From contig CAIIXF020000005.1 of assembly GCA_903813345.2 (NCBI GenBank), positions 18,109,375 to 18,169,374 on the forward strand: DNA of 60,000 nucleotides, in the 5' to 3' direction. The notes under the pieces were generated by a model. That model had not been told where the DNA came from, did no database searches, and saw only the letters and a list, made by a program, of their open reading frames with translations. This document shows, one piece after another, positions 23,096 through 36,182 of this stretch (position 1 is the stretch's first letter; the number at the start of each line of letters is the position of its first letter). The position numbers and the translations under genes were made by a program. The DNA is from Owenia fusiformis (lineage: Eukaryota > Annelida > Polychaeta > Sabellida > Oweniidae).

Positions 23096-26000
23096 TATAT
23101 ATAAATGTAATTTTTGGGTTTAATTGTTTGGTATGATTTCCTACTCCTGGACTCTTCTAGTTACCATTACAGTGTATATAGATAGATGTTTAAAATAACC
23201 AAGAAGTGTGGTATAAATTCTCTTGGTCATCAAACAATTAATAAATCAACAACCAAACAACTTATCAATCAATCAAGCAATCAATCAATCCATTCATTCA
23301 TCTATCCATATATCTGTTTGTCTTCCCAGTCAATCAAAACAAACCTACCTGAGTATCATGTGTTAAAAGTGAAGTGTGCCTGGGGTATTTACAGATGGAG
23401 ATCGAAAATGTTAGAGACGTTGCTCAACAGTTATCTATTAAGATTTGTGGCATTTCCTTCTATTATGTGTAACAGTAGAGTACCAGGATCTAGAATAGCT
23501 TTTAACAGTATTGATCATTTATGCCTTTTTTCATCATGTTACACACTCAGTACTGTATTTACTTCTATTGAAGTGCAATTTGAAAAACTAAACCCTGTTT
23601 TATTTTCATTAATTTTAAAAAGGAGGTAGTATTTTTCTCGGCTGAAATTATATGTCATTGAAGGAGCGTCAGCCTGGAACTCCAGGGATATCTGCATCAT
23701 GTTCCTTTTGAGTAGAACACTGCTCCTGCCTGCCTGTAAATTCATAAATTCTGAAAATTGAATAAACAGACCGGTTTCCTGGTCATTTTATACACTCTAG
23801 ACTTTTAACTTGCTTATTTTCTTCACTCCTTTTATGCAGTATATATTTTCTGAAATACATATACATGTACAACAATGTGTTTCTGGGACTTGATTGTGGT
23901 GACTTTGGCCTGTTGGTGAAGCTTTTACTACCATGACCCCATCGGCCTGTTGGAACACTCCTGTAGAAATGAAATGAAGCTAATACAAATGAGAAGCTAT
24001 TGCCAGAATCATATAACAGAACCTAATACAATCATTTTCATGTACTTTATCACACCAATAAACAATCTGCATTATTTTTATATCATGTAACAATATATGT
24101 ATTGCAATGTTCTCCACAGGATAGCAAAAGTAGAGGCAAAATTCTCATTTTCACAAATCAGATCAAAACCTGTCAAAATATGCCCATTTTACATGATTCT
24201 TCTCATTTTCAAGTGGGTGCAAATGGATTTTCAGGTGGGTGTAAGCCTGTTTTTAAGATCTCTTGCTTTGATGCTGGGGAGATCACTGTATTGAGACAAC
24301 CACAACGTATATTATATTTCATAGTATATTTCAAATGTATATTTTTTAATAGATTTGTAGTACATTTCAGTACCTTCAGGTATCTTCAGGGATGGATTTA
24401 TGTATACTCTACATTGTACTTTAAATTATGAATTTCACATTCTCGAGGACTAAGTGAATTAGTACACTGTACATTAAGTATTTAGATGAATAAGTAAAAG
24501 ATGCAGGTTTTGTTATTCTTATGAAGTACATGTATATCTGTTTGTATAGATGCATTGAAGAGTGCAGGAGTCCCATCCTTGGTCCAAGGGTATTTCACTT
24601 CTTTCTAATTTAAGCATAAATGAAGTCCTTTGAAGTAGGATGCAGGAGTCCTTTCTAAAAGAGTTCTGTATAATTTAGAACATTATAAAACTATTTGATA
24701 CATCTCTTTCTCTAATGGCCTGGCTAAATTGATTTTTCCACTCTTTGTATAGAAACCGATCACTGATTCACCATGACATAACACTCAAGGGTAATAATGA
24801 AGGCTTCATACTTTGAGATCCATACAGCCAGGAATAGCATCTCCAAAGACAAGAATAGTCCTGGGCCTTGTAGCTAACATTACAAAATCCTTGTACATTT
24901 TTACATTTTTTCTTCAGAGAATATCAATGGAAATGACTGTAATTGGCATCTCTTCTGGTAGAGGTACAGACAGAGGTGCCTGGTTATTTTATATAATTGT
25001 ATTTTTTGCCCAGTTGGTTTTTCATCAGATGAGAATGGCGGAATATTTGCAAAGGATTCTCACTCTATGTCTGGAGCTAACTCTAGTAGGGTTTCAACGC
25101 TTGGTACTATATTTTGCAAACTAATCAAATTATCCCAGTAAACCCAGAGGCTCGGCCCAGTGGGGCAGTTGTTGCCTTTAGTATGGATTATATGAAAAAA
25201 CATGACAAAATTAGTTAGTATCAAATGTAGGAAACATCACAGAATATTTATATAACCAGGGCTTTTTTATATTTTTTATTTTTAGCTTTTGTATACAGTT
25301 AATAACTTTTTTTAGGCATTTATGTTTTTTGTATCAGTTTTGTAATTATGTGACTTTTTCTCTATAAATCTGATTATTTGAAAGCTCAACATGATATCAC
25401 CACAGAATTTATAGACCACCCAACCTGTCTCAGGTGAGATGTTAAATGATCCTAGTATGATTAGAAGATTAGTAGTGCTTCGTTTCGACTATCTGACAGT
25501 GAAATTATCTGGCTTCTTATACCTCCGCGGCATCATAGCTTTCAACCCTCTGTCTAACTGACTAAACTGTACAAACAAGCCATCTCCTTGAGGCTTATTT
25601 GAAATGATTATTTTCATGAAAGTGTTACATTTTCATCATAAAAGTGTCACATAAAATCATCACATAAGACTGTTGATTTGGTCTATATCTTTTAGGGGGT
25701 TTGATTTTTATAAATACTGCCATAATTCTAAATTTTGATCTGATTTTTGCTGAATCCAAATCATAACCCTCGTGAATTGAACAAACCAATTCATAAACTC
25801 AACCCCCCCCCTCCCCAACATTATTGAGAGTCCTTGTATTACATTCCTTGCTATTTTCTCTCATTCAAGCTCTATATTTCAATAAAAAACAAGACTGGTT
25901 ATAAAGGTTGGGTTTGAATTAGTTTAAAATGGAAGTTATATCGTTAAGTTATCGCAGCTAAGAGATACGACAGCCAAAAGGCAGGTTTGATTGAATCAAT

Positions 26001-26170
26001 TAAGAATGATACGGCATCTTTAGGGGAATCTGCCTGTCCGTGTTACTTTAGAAAACCCTTGAGGGGCTTGGTTGCGACAAAAACATTGCTTATTTTCCAA
26101 CATAGGAACATCTTGACTTTGACATTATTAGATCTATTATGGTATCATCCTATTCAGTTTTTCTAAAAAA

Positions 26171-26319
26171 TACAGTTAAACCCGTCTTAGTGAACACCTC
26201 TCTCTAGTGAACACCTGTGTTTAATGAACACCATTTTGAGACTCATTTTACATTACATGTCTCCTACAGTGAATACTTGTTTGTGGCTCTAAAGGTGTTC
26301 ATTATAAACAGATTTTACT
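26171..26319. repeat. short inverted-repeat element (CAGTNAAACC...GTGAACACC family)
   Basis: The left end TACAGTTAAACCCGTCTTAG followed by TGAACACC is answered by GGTGTTCAT and AAACAGATTTTACT at the right, in inverted orientation with several mismatches. TGAACACC also recurs inside. Related left ends occur at 29420 (CAGTAAAACTTATCTTAGTG), 34720 (CAGTAAATCCTGTAATAGTG) and 53475 (ACAGTAAAACCTGCG), so this is a dispersed family. Confidence 0.6.
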
Positions 26320-29300
26320 TTCATTGCATCATATAATAAATGAATGACTTATCTTGGAATCCAGAGTAAGATCCTGTTTTCCATGTTTATGTATGGGTAG
26401 CCATGGCGAATCTTCCTTGGAATATATTAATTGATAATTGAAAATATTGCCTGTATTGTGTTTATTTTATCTGGGGATTTCTAATATTTTTAAAAAGATG
26501 ATGTCTCATAAAAATTCATATGTAATTCTACATTCAGCAAAGTTCATTTATCATTCATTCAGAAAATTGGATTAATATTCCAATGACATCAACACAATAT
26601 ATTTTTTTTACATTTTGTCATGCTGTGTTTGTTATATTTTATAACTACCTTGTATTTTTATAATCTTCATTTAGTTTAGTCTAGTTTCAAATCAGTTTTG
26701 TGTATTGTACATAATAGTGACCAATATGTCATTGTTATAACATCAGAGAGTCAAAAGATTTTTATAGATATATATTAGGGGTAAATTAAAATTGGAACAT
26801 GATGACTTATTTCTAGAGGTATTATGTGAAGTATACATCGCTATATTGATGTATTAAAGTGATTATGACATTGCCTTTAATCTAGTGAATCCATCAAAGG
26901 ATTATGAAGAATACTGCTCAGAGGTAAGGAAATTAATAAAGAAAAAATTGATGGAAGTGTCATAGAATTTATATCTTTTATTATTGGAAGCCATCGTATA
27001 GTTTGATATGAGGACTTAAAGGTAAAATATAACAAGCACTTTCATCAACTGTTGGTCGATATATGAAATTGCTTTTGATTAATTCTCATGTAAAAGCAGA
27101 AATCGTGAATCCTGTTGTGTGAGACTTTGGTTCTACTGGGACTTCACACTATTGCGACTCCATAGTTTAGAAAATATTTTTTGAGTTATTCTCATCGTAA
27201 TGGTGCCTCGTTGCTCTCAATTACTGCTTCGCTTCATTATTATATTGCGTAAAACTATTTGATTTCCCCAAAGTTTTCTTATCAATCCCTGCATATACTA
27301 TGGGGCCATGGTAACAACTGGGGCAACATAACGTGAGACCATCTCTTCAAACAACGTAACTCATCAATTCAATCTCATGACAGTAAACTTTTGAAATACA
27401 GAATATAGTGAAAAAGAGAGAAATGGGCCAAAATAAAGTTTATTGGTTTATATTTATGACAAAAAGAGGCAATTCAATCACACGGGTGAAACAACCAATA
27501 CTGAACAATCAAATGCAAGAGATTATGGTAACATCAAATAATATTAAACAATATCATGTACAAAAATGAACTTGCCATAAGTCTCTTTATTATTCCCATT
27601 AACATGTTTATGCTGCCTAATAAGGTCAATTTTATTGTTGAAACATCTGGTAAAAACCTCATTATGTTCTTCATAGCTTAGATAACTAGAGATTGGGCAA
27701 GTTTGGTTATAACTTATTCTCATATAAGACAAATCAATGATCTTCATAAGTTAAATCTATATACCTACTTCATCAGAATTTAAAACTGAAACAGCTATAG
27801 GATAGCTTGCGAAATCTATCTTATTACAGGACAGATGAACATTCATCCAAGTTTGAGTGTATAATCTTGTATCTCCTCTCTAGGCGTTATCCTCCACTCC
27901 CAAAATCATGTAAAAACATCTCATTTGGTGATTTGAGAAGAAACTTAAGAAAGGTCACTCTGACTTTTATCTTCTGGAAGTACCATATAAAAAGAAATAT
28001 ACCACTGTTTTTAATTTCGCTATTTACACTGAACTGCATTTTCAGAAGTTTAAATCATTATAAATGATGTATCATAGCATCACCAATGGAATGAAAAGCC
28101 TAAGTTAAATTAGTCCGAGCTAAATTTTAAAAATGATCATTGATGCAAAAATTTGTATATGGTAGGGACTTCCTTTTTCATTGTTATGAGCACACAATCT
28201 AAAAGATACAACTCTGCAACTCATTGAATTTCTTGTGGAAATTTGAATGAAAGTATCTGTTTTTGTGATTTCAATATAACTGTTTTATTTAAAATTTAGG
28301 TGTCGCTGATCTCCATTTCAAAACATGATCAAAATGGTACTATCATTATGGCGATTTGGTATCAATTATCAATGGCTATCTCTATTGATGGAATGACAGG
28401 AAGGCGGCCTCTTTGGAAAATTATAGCCACTTTGTTTAATTGACCTATAAATTGTTAAGTAAATTTATTGAGGCTATTGATTCGTTATCATTGTTATGGC
28501 GATTTTACTCCTGCTCATACTACCATTATCTGTAACATAACTTTGTTCTTCAACTACCGCTTTTAACATTAATCAGTGTAGCAATATTTCTTGCACGCTA
28601 TTTCATTAGTATCTGTACCATATCATTACTTTTTCATATGAGGTGTAATCTGACTTTCTCTTAAAAATATTATCTGATTAGTATGAGAGATTTCACTCTG
28701 CATCATTTGAATTAAGGTTAATTTAAGAATCTCAGGTTTATCAGTGTAGTATATTGACCCATTTTGTTAGAGTCCATACACAATCATTGCATCTTGACTT
28801 ACATTGTCCATGAATGTGTCCCATTACTGAGTCGTAAAATTAATACTTTCACTCTCATCCAATGGCCTTGCGTTCTTTCAAGGTCAATGGTAATTGCTTT
28901 ATATAGACCTTAATGGAGGATTTATTATGAACGGAAACAATACAACTTCAGAAGTTAAGATAAGAATTAGAAAAGTACATTGGAATGCACTATTGGGGTG
29001 CATGTTTCTGAACAAACAATTATCATTCTGTTAATGTGAATTTAAAAAAATTTTTAAAAAACATCTTTTTATTTATATTTAGTTTTAAGTATATTTTGGT
29101 ATAATGCAACAATAGGTACTGGAAATGTTATAGCCCTTTGGGTTAATTGCATGATATAATATCAGTTTTGTTGCCTTGTAAATGTCATCCTGATAATCAT
29201 AGAATCTCTCTTGTTTTATAACTAACAATGTAGGAACTGATAGAAAGCTGTGATGAATAGAAATTGGTAATTGTAAAAATAGAGTCATAATATTATGTCA

Positions 29301-29419
29301 CAATTTGTATGCTTGATTGCAGATTGGGGCATAACATGAAGGTTGAATCATGATCGCTCACTCGTCTCTGATTTCCCTCATCACAGTCTTGTACTTACGG
29401 TATACTCAAAAATAAAATG

Positions 29420-29560
29420 CAGTAAAACTTATCTTAGTGAATACCTCTTTCTAGTAGACACCCTTCCTCCTCACATACTCTAATGACTTCTGTCTAAATT
29501 ACCCTCTCTGGTAGTGAACACCTACAAACGCTGAACATTTTTTCTGGGTAAAAAAAAGTT
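29420..29560. repeat. fragment of the CAGTAAAACC...GTGAACACC family
   Basis: GCAGTAAAACTTATCTTAGT, GAATACCTC and later GTGAACACCT match the element at 26171. A clear right terminus is not seen. The rest of 26320-31205 holds no recognisable gene or element. Confidence 0.5.
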
Positions 29561-31205
29561 CATCTACCTCATTGGATTAGACTTTGACACGTAGGGTACC
29601 AAAATATACAAATGAAATCTCCATTCATAATCTCTACTCAGGAATAAACATAAATATTTAATAAGGATTTTGACTTGGTGAATAACCTTTCGAGCATTAT
29701 TTCCTTTTATCAAAATGTCTTATTTCGTTTTTATTAACTAAAGCAATGCAGCTAAGACACATGCAATGCTGTGAATGAAATATCAGGTGTTCGTGTTTGA
29801 AGTTGAAAACTTTGATAGAAAACAGTGGATATAACTATATATAAAAAGAAAACAAGCATGCAGTAAGAGCTCTGTAAAGTATCAAAAAATAGAAAATCTT
29901 TGAAGTTTATGGTTAACAACTGAGCATTGTTGTAAAAAAGGACAAAAAGAAGTGGTAAATTGGAATAACATATGCGAGTGATGAAATGTTAATGAATTCA
30001 AATCAATCATCTTGATAATAGGCACAGGTGGTTAATGTTTAAAAAATTATAATAAATATTTAATTTGGACATTCAACTATGTTTTATGGTGATAGCTGAG
30101 CGGTTTCTCCTTAAGGAGACAAGAGGATGGTGTTAATGCTGTCACAATTATGTTGTCACTTAATATTGTGACATCATATGAGTTTGGTAACGAACAATTG
30201 GAAAATGTATTGTAGGAATTATGAGATTCTTTGGGATTTTAGCACAAGTGGCAAAAATTGAGAAACAAAGGAGTATAATTTCAATGGTGAAAACTAATGA
30301 ATTTTCTTTATGTTTTCTAAGGCAGCACTAAGCGGAACTGTCGATGGCCCTGTAGATGATTTCACCATTGTGGCTGGGATCAAATTGGTTTTCACATACG
30401 ATCGAGTATGTGAACATTTTGTACATATGTATGCATTTTATTTTAAAGGATTTCAGATATAAAGAGGAAAAATATCATTAGAATCTAAGAGACATGGTAC
30501 ATATGAACTTGAACTTCTGATGCCTACTGAATCTGATATATATTCAGACTGAATGAAGGAGACAACATTCCCCTACACCCATGTAACACAGCTTCATATA
30601 TCTAGCTGGTGCCCCAGTAACATAATATTGATGTATCTGAAGAATAGAAGCTAATACCTTGGATTTCTTTATCTTTATTAATACCAACATCTCCAAAGCT
30701 GAAGACAGATATCTAATATGTTGCTACCTCAAGAAAAATTGTTTAATTGTGCATTCATAGCAACATGATAGAATGATAGTCTATATGCTACAGGCTTCAT
30801 AACATATTTTTAAACAGTAAAACCTGTAAAAATCATCATCTCAGATTAGATTTGTGAAGATATACATCTATGCAGCTGGATATTCAGAAAGCTTTTCTCT
30901 AAAAGATTTTCAAAAACAGGTTTTTCTGTAAATATAGCCTACAATCTAATATTAACTAAGTTCATACTTTATTATACATTTTCCTGGATCTCTCACTTAT
31001 TATTGCTAACCTGGGAATTGTCTGATGATTTACTTCTCTCTGTTATGCTGTTCAACAGTAAATACTGCGAAGCTTAAATTTAACTTTCATCTAACATTTC
31101 TAAAAATATCACCCTGAATATGGTAATATATAAACAAATATGCACCTAAGAGACCCACATGTTCACTTAAGCAATCTTATATATTACAATTCACTCATCA
31201 ATATC

Positions 31206-31663
31206 GGAGACACACAACCATTAGATCCTTCCGCCGAGTGGGAAGACGAATAGATGGCATTATAAAAACAAAAATATAGTCCAATTATTGTAATTACATT
31301 AGCATCACCAGTGGTTGGATTTTGGTAAGTACATGAATGAAAAAGTGTATGTGTGGACCAACTCTGAGACATGATTTGATGTGATTAAGGTGCATTTTCT
31401 TTAAAAAATTTGACCTTTTTGACCTGCCTCCATCTGTCAAAATCAGAATGACATTTTTTGACATTTTCTATAGATGGCGTCTTCAACAGGTGAGATCTTT
31501 TGATTTTCGTGGGGAGTTTTGATTCAAACTTTTTTGACTGACAGAGGACATACTGGGGTATGATGCACTGATAGCAAAACATGTCCACAAATCTTAGTTT
31601 TCTCTTGAAGACAGATCGTTTGTATGGGAATACGCATGTTATAACAATTAGTTGGGTTAACCC
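31206..31663. repeat. 458-bp direct repeat, copy 1
   Basis: Starts GGAGACACACAACCATTAG and ends AGTTGGGTTAACCC. I find no difference from 33295-33752 on reading both. The minus strand carries the same two open frames in both copies (about 56 and 85 shared residues), with no recognisable domain. It could be a recent tandem duplication, the ends of an unknown mobile element, or an assembly duplication. The ends are not TG...CA, so an LTR is not supported. Confidence 0.92.
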
Positions 31664-31699
31664 TATTATCGCCCATTCTGGAGTACCACTTTTTTTTAA

Positions 31700-33112
31700 T
31701 TTGGTCATATTTCTCAACTATTTCCAGTTTTTATTGGGACTTTCATTAATTTCATCTCTCTCAATGCGTTTGACAAAGTTTCATGTCACTTTGGTCCATG
31801 CTTTTCCCAAAAAAAGTGCTGAATAAGCATTTTTTCGCAAAAAATTACCCCGTGTTATTCAAATATGTGCATAAATTAGAGAAATTTATTGATTATTTTT
31901 CTAAATCACAAAAATTGATTCTAGGCAAAATGTGCTATCCAGATATAGCTCAATCAGCTCTGTAATACCTCCCCAGCTCAAACTAGACATCTCCCAACAC
32001 ATCCGTCATAGGCTCCAACCAGGAGTCAACTTTTTGTTACTTTGGTCATATTTCTCCACCGTTTCCATGATTTTTATTGGAATTTTCACAAATTTTGCTC
32101 TAGAAAGCTAAATCATTGGCCATGACCCAACCCTAACCCCAACAATATCTCTAACCCTAACTATAGCCTAACCCTAAGCCAGAGCCTAACTCTAACCCGT
32201 AATCTGAACACCAACACTACCCCTAACCCTAACTATAGCCTAACCCTAAGCCAGAGCCTAACCCCTAACCCTAACCCCAACACTATTCCTAACCCTAACT
32301 ACAGCCTAACCCTAAGCCAGAGTCTAACCCTAACCCCTAACCCTAACCCCTTACCCCAACATTACCCCTAACCCTAACTATAGCCTAACCCTAAGCCAGA
32401 GCCTAACCCTAACCCCTAACTCTAACCTCAACACTACCCCTAACCCTAACTTTAGCCTAACCCTAAGCTAGAGCCTAAGCCTAACCCCAACACTACCCCT
32501 AACCCTAACTATAGCCTTACCCTAAGCCAGGGCCTAACCCTAGCCCCAACACTACCCTTAGCCATAACTAAAGCCTAACCCTAAGCCCAAGCCTAACCCT
32601 AACCCCTAATCCTAACCTTGACTTAACCCTAAGTAATCAAATACAGTGTTCAGAATGATCATTTATCAATTGGGAGACCTATAATTGGAAATGTGTGTTG
32701 TTTTGGTTTTCTTTGATGAATATTCCCCAGGGTAGAACAACAACTGGAGAAAATGACAAATTTTTCTGTATCCTCCATACTAAATATTTCTCTGTAAACA
32801 TTCAGAAGCAATAATAATGATTACAATTAGTTTATGTAATTGATAACACATGAATTGTTCTATCATTTGACAAAGTTTAATGTCACGATGGTCTGTACTA
32901 TTTCCCAAAAGTGTCGAATAAGCAATTTTTCGCAAAAATCTACCCCGTGTTATTAAATATGCGCATAAATAAGAGATATTAATTGCCTATTTCTTTAAAT
33001 TACAAAAATTGATTCTAGGCAAAATGTGCTTTCCAGATATAGCTCATTCAGCTCTGTACTACCTCCCCATCTCAAACTAGACACCTCCCAACACATCTAG
33101 CCATAGGTTCCA
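31700..33112. repeat. roughly 340-bp repeat: one full copy, second copy interrupted
   Basis: The full copy (31700-32027) runs TTGGTCATATTTCTC, TTTTTATTGG, GTTTGACAAAGTTT, ATGTCAC, GAATAAGCA, CCCCGTGTTATT, TTGATTCTAGGCAAAATGTG, CAGATATAGCTCA and CTCCCAACACATC. A second copy begins at 32041 with the first two blocks and resumes at about 32868 with CATTTGACAAAGTTTAATGT, continuing to 33112. The sequence between (about 32106-32867), with its telomere-like repeats, looks inserted. About 85% identity is my impression by eye. Confidence 0.75.
32128..32632. repeat. interstitial telomere-like repeat (CCCTAA variants) with higher-order period
   Basis: CCCTAA, the C-strand of the animal telomere repeat TTAGGG, and variants such as GCCTAA and CCCCTAA fill about 500 bp. 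They are organised in higher-order units of roughly 65-95 bp reading CCAACACTACCCCTAACC, CTAACTATAGCCTAACCC and TAAGCCAGAGCCTAACCC, seen five or six times. The strict higher-order structure suggests a derived minisatellite amplified from a telomere-like seed, not a fused chromosome end. Confidence 0.88.
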
Positions 33113-33294
33113 ATTTTAGTCAATATCCCAGGAAAACATCTAATTGCAGAAAGGGGATGGGTAACTTTAATCATTCATATATCTGGAAAAAATAGTCGAA
33201 TCTGCTTGCGGTTTGTATTATTTTACTAGAAAACAACTTGGGGTTACATTTTGGAGGAAATTACAATTGTAACTTAAAGGATGGGTCACTACTA

Positions 33295-33752
33295 GGAGAC
33301 ACACAACCATTAGATCCTTCCGCCGAGTGGGAAGACGAATAGATGGCATTATAAAAACAAAAATATAGTCCAATTATTGTAATTACATTAGCATCACCAG
33401 TGGTTGGATTTTGGTAAGTACATGAATGAAAAAGTGTATGTGTGGACCAACTCTGAGACATGATTTGATGTGATTAAGGTGCATTTTCTTTAAAAAATTT
33501 GACCTTTTTGACCTGCCTCCATCTGTCAAAATCAGAATGACATTTTTTGACATTTTCTATAGATGGCGTCTTCAACAGGTGAGATCTTTTGATTTTCGTG
33601 GGGAGTTTTGATTCAAACTTTTTTGACTGACAGAGGACATACTGGGGTATGATGCACTGATAGCAAAACATGTCCACAAATCTTAGTTTTCTCTTGAAGA
33701 CAGATCGTTTGTATGGGAATACGCATGTTATAACAATTAGTTGGGTTAACCC
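33295..33752. repeat. 458-bp direct repeat, copy 2
   Basis: Same sequence and orientation as 31206-31663, offset by exactly 2089 bases throughout. The flanks diverge at once on both sides (left CACTACTA against CAATATC; right ATCTAGAGG against TATTATCGC). From 33753 to 35400 no feature is recognised. Confidence 0.92.
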
Positions 33753-35404
33753 ATCTAGAGGCACATTGTTTACATTTTGCTATCTCACATTTGAAGAGCT
33801 CAGCATCTAAGGAGCATATATTATTCAATTTTCATTCTTTGATGATTATTCATTTACAATTTACATGATTATAATCTACATGCTCATAATCATTATTTAC
33901 CATCATCAGATTCTGTTTACTCCTTTATTGATTTCAGTAATTCTATTATATACATCATAAACAGCATGCTAACTTATTTATCCGCTCATAGCAGGATCTT
34001 AGCTAAAGTAATAAGTCAATGCCGCAGAAATATTCATCCCAGGCCCTTACAATTATTCTGACCAGTTTATTCAATGTTAACGTTCACTGTCGTGAAATGC
34101 CTCAACTTAAGGTGACATCACTTTTCATTTACATTGGTCAAGTATGTAAATGTGTATATGTTCATGCAGTTGAGCTCTAAACTATGGCCTGATCTGTATA
34201 ATACACTTCAATATACTGAGTAAATAGTACTAAATTAGAATTGATAATATCTCATAGAATACGTATTTGAATTGAGATAATTCTGGTAGTTCCATGGCAA
34301 TTATGATTTTTAATATCTATTTTTATTTATTATATTTATTTATTCATTTTATTTCAATGGCATGTGTTATTTCTAATTAATTATTAAAACATAAACATTG
34401 TTATTAGAAATATTGAATATGCATCACAGCAAATGAGGTTTTTTCATTCCCCGATTCAAAGATAAAACATGATTTTGCTAATTATAATTTCTATGTTAAG
34501 ATATACCATGTATGAATTATCCTGCACATGTAACATGCATATTCTTTTAAATATTAATGAAATACATGACAAATTACCCAATTGATTTATATTTTGAATG
34601 TTTACTCTTAATTATAGAGATGAATAATTCATGATGTACATTATATACCATCATGATCATTATGATCAAATCTTCCAATAGAGGATAATAAAGCACACAT
34701 TAGAGCTTATTTATTATACAGTAAATCCTGTAATAGTGAACACTTCAGCAAAGAGAGGAATTGAGAGTAACATATTCTTGTCACTGTTTTACAATATTTT
34801 TGCTCATAGATTCTTCGTAATAACTGTTTTGTAAAAATTCCAAGTACTCTATTCCATGAACAGTTTGTGAACAAATATTAAATCACGTTCAATGATCCAA
34901 CAAGGTTTTTAGGGGAAAAATTGATTTTTGCAATGATAATAGATATAAGCCCTTGACCCAGTTCAGGAAAGTAATTATATACCATTGATGTGAACAATGA
35001 AACAGAGATTAGATAATTAGGGGTTCTTTACAGTTTTGTAACCCCTTCACAGTCTATATTGATTACCTAATAACTGAGCTAATCAAGCCTGTATTTGACC
35101 ATAAAGTATTACATACAGGTACCCTTTGAATAGCTCTGATCTTCAAGTTCAAAGACCTTATTATTGGAATACTGTTATTTAACTATATATAAGGATGGCG
35201 TGCCCAAATGAGACCAGAATTTTCATGAATGGTTTATTAAAAAAAATGATTTCATTTCAGAATTGCCATTTCATTAATTTAAGTTACCAATAAGTTGCTA
35301 AATAACAATGTTCTCAGTCTTTACAATTAAAACCAAAGCCTTGTGTATAAGTCATGAAATACCTTAAAACTCCTTTTTCTTAATGCAACAAGCAAAGTAG
35401 ACTT

Positions 35405-35478
35405 GCCTGAACTGGGGATAGAACCCAAAAGACTGCCCCAGAAGAAAACCTGCTCTACAATTGAGCTACATCGGCAAA
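35405..35478 (-). repeat. tRNA-like sequence, probable tRNA-derived SINE head or tRNA pseudogene
   Basis: On the minus strand, GATGTAGCTCAATTGTAGAG fits a D-arm and polymerase III A box. About 35 bases later GGGTTCTATCCC fits a T-arm and B box. The candidate acceptor ends (GCC...GGC) pair for only three positions, and the anticodon arm is poor, so a working tRNA is unlikely. No A-tail or target duplication is obvious. Confidence 0.5.
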
Positions 35479-36182
35479 CAAGTGTTAAGTTTTACTAATA
35501 GTAATATTGTAGTATTCCCCAGTTCATATTTTGTATTTTAGGGTTATTTTAGCTGTTGATGCTTCATTTAAAACCCTTCTAGCTATTTCTTTGTCATTTA
35601 ACATTTTTAAATAATATCCATTTCTATAATAAAGATCATGCATTTCAATGTTGTTTCATGTTTTAACCATGAGCATGTTATTCTCTTCATCTTGTATGTT
35701 AGGTATTGTAGCTGTTTCTATGACGTGATTAACCTATTGTGATTTCTCCTTAACAGATGGAGCTACTTGTGTGACATCGTCGTTGAAACCCTAACCATCC
35801 ATAATAGCGTGCTTAAAATGTTGACATCCTTTTAACATACTGTTCTGCTTCTAACTTTGGGCCTCACGAAATGTTGATCACCCTTTGCTCTGAAAGTTTT
35901 TGAAATTATGTCCATACGGTTGAAGGTACCAACATCTGTATGCTAAGGATATATGTACAGTATGTTTGTTATGGAATAAATGAAAAATAAGTCATGAAAC
36001 TTATAAAATGAGTTTGATGATTAATAGACCTATTTTATACTGGCATATGGACTATTTAGAAATCAAAACTTTTGGTGTTAAATATTTCATGAGGCTTTCT
36101 TTATTCATTTCTTTGTAACCCTGATGTTTGCCTCCTCTTGTTGTGCATGGTGTTAATGCCATAGACCACTATGTTTTTCCAG

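Noticed and set aside
23186-23629. 147-codon open frame
   Set aside because: It starts in ATCA/ATTC simple repeats and has no recognisable domain or splice context.
32128-32632. True chromosome end
   Set aside because: The CCCTAA repeats are degenerate, have a higher-order structure and are flanked by ordinary sequence, with coding exons beyond.
31206-33752. LTR retrotransposon with 458-bp LTRs
   Set aside because: The repeats do not begin TG or end CA, no target duplication, primer-binding site or gag-pol remnant is seen, and only 1.6 kb lies between.
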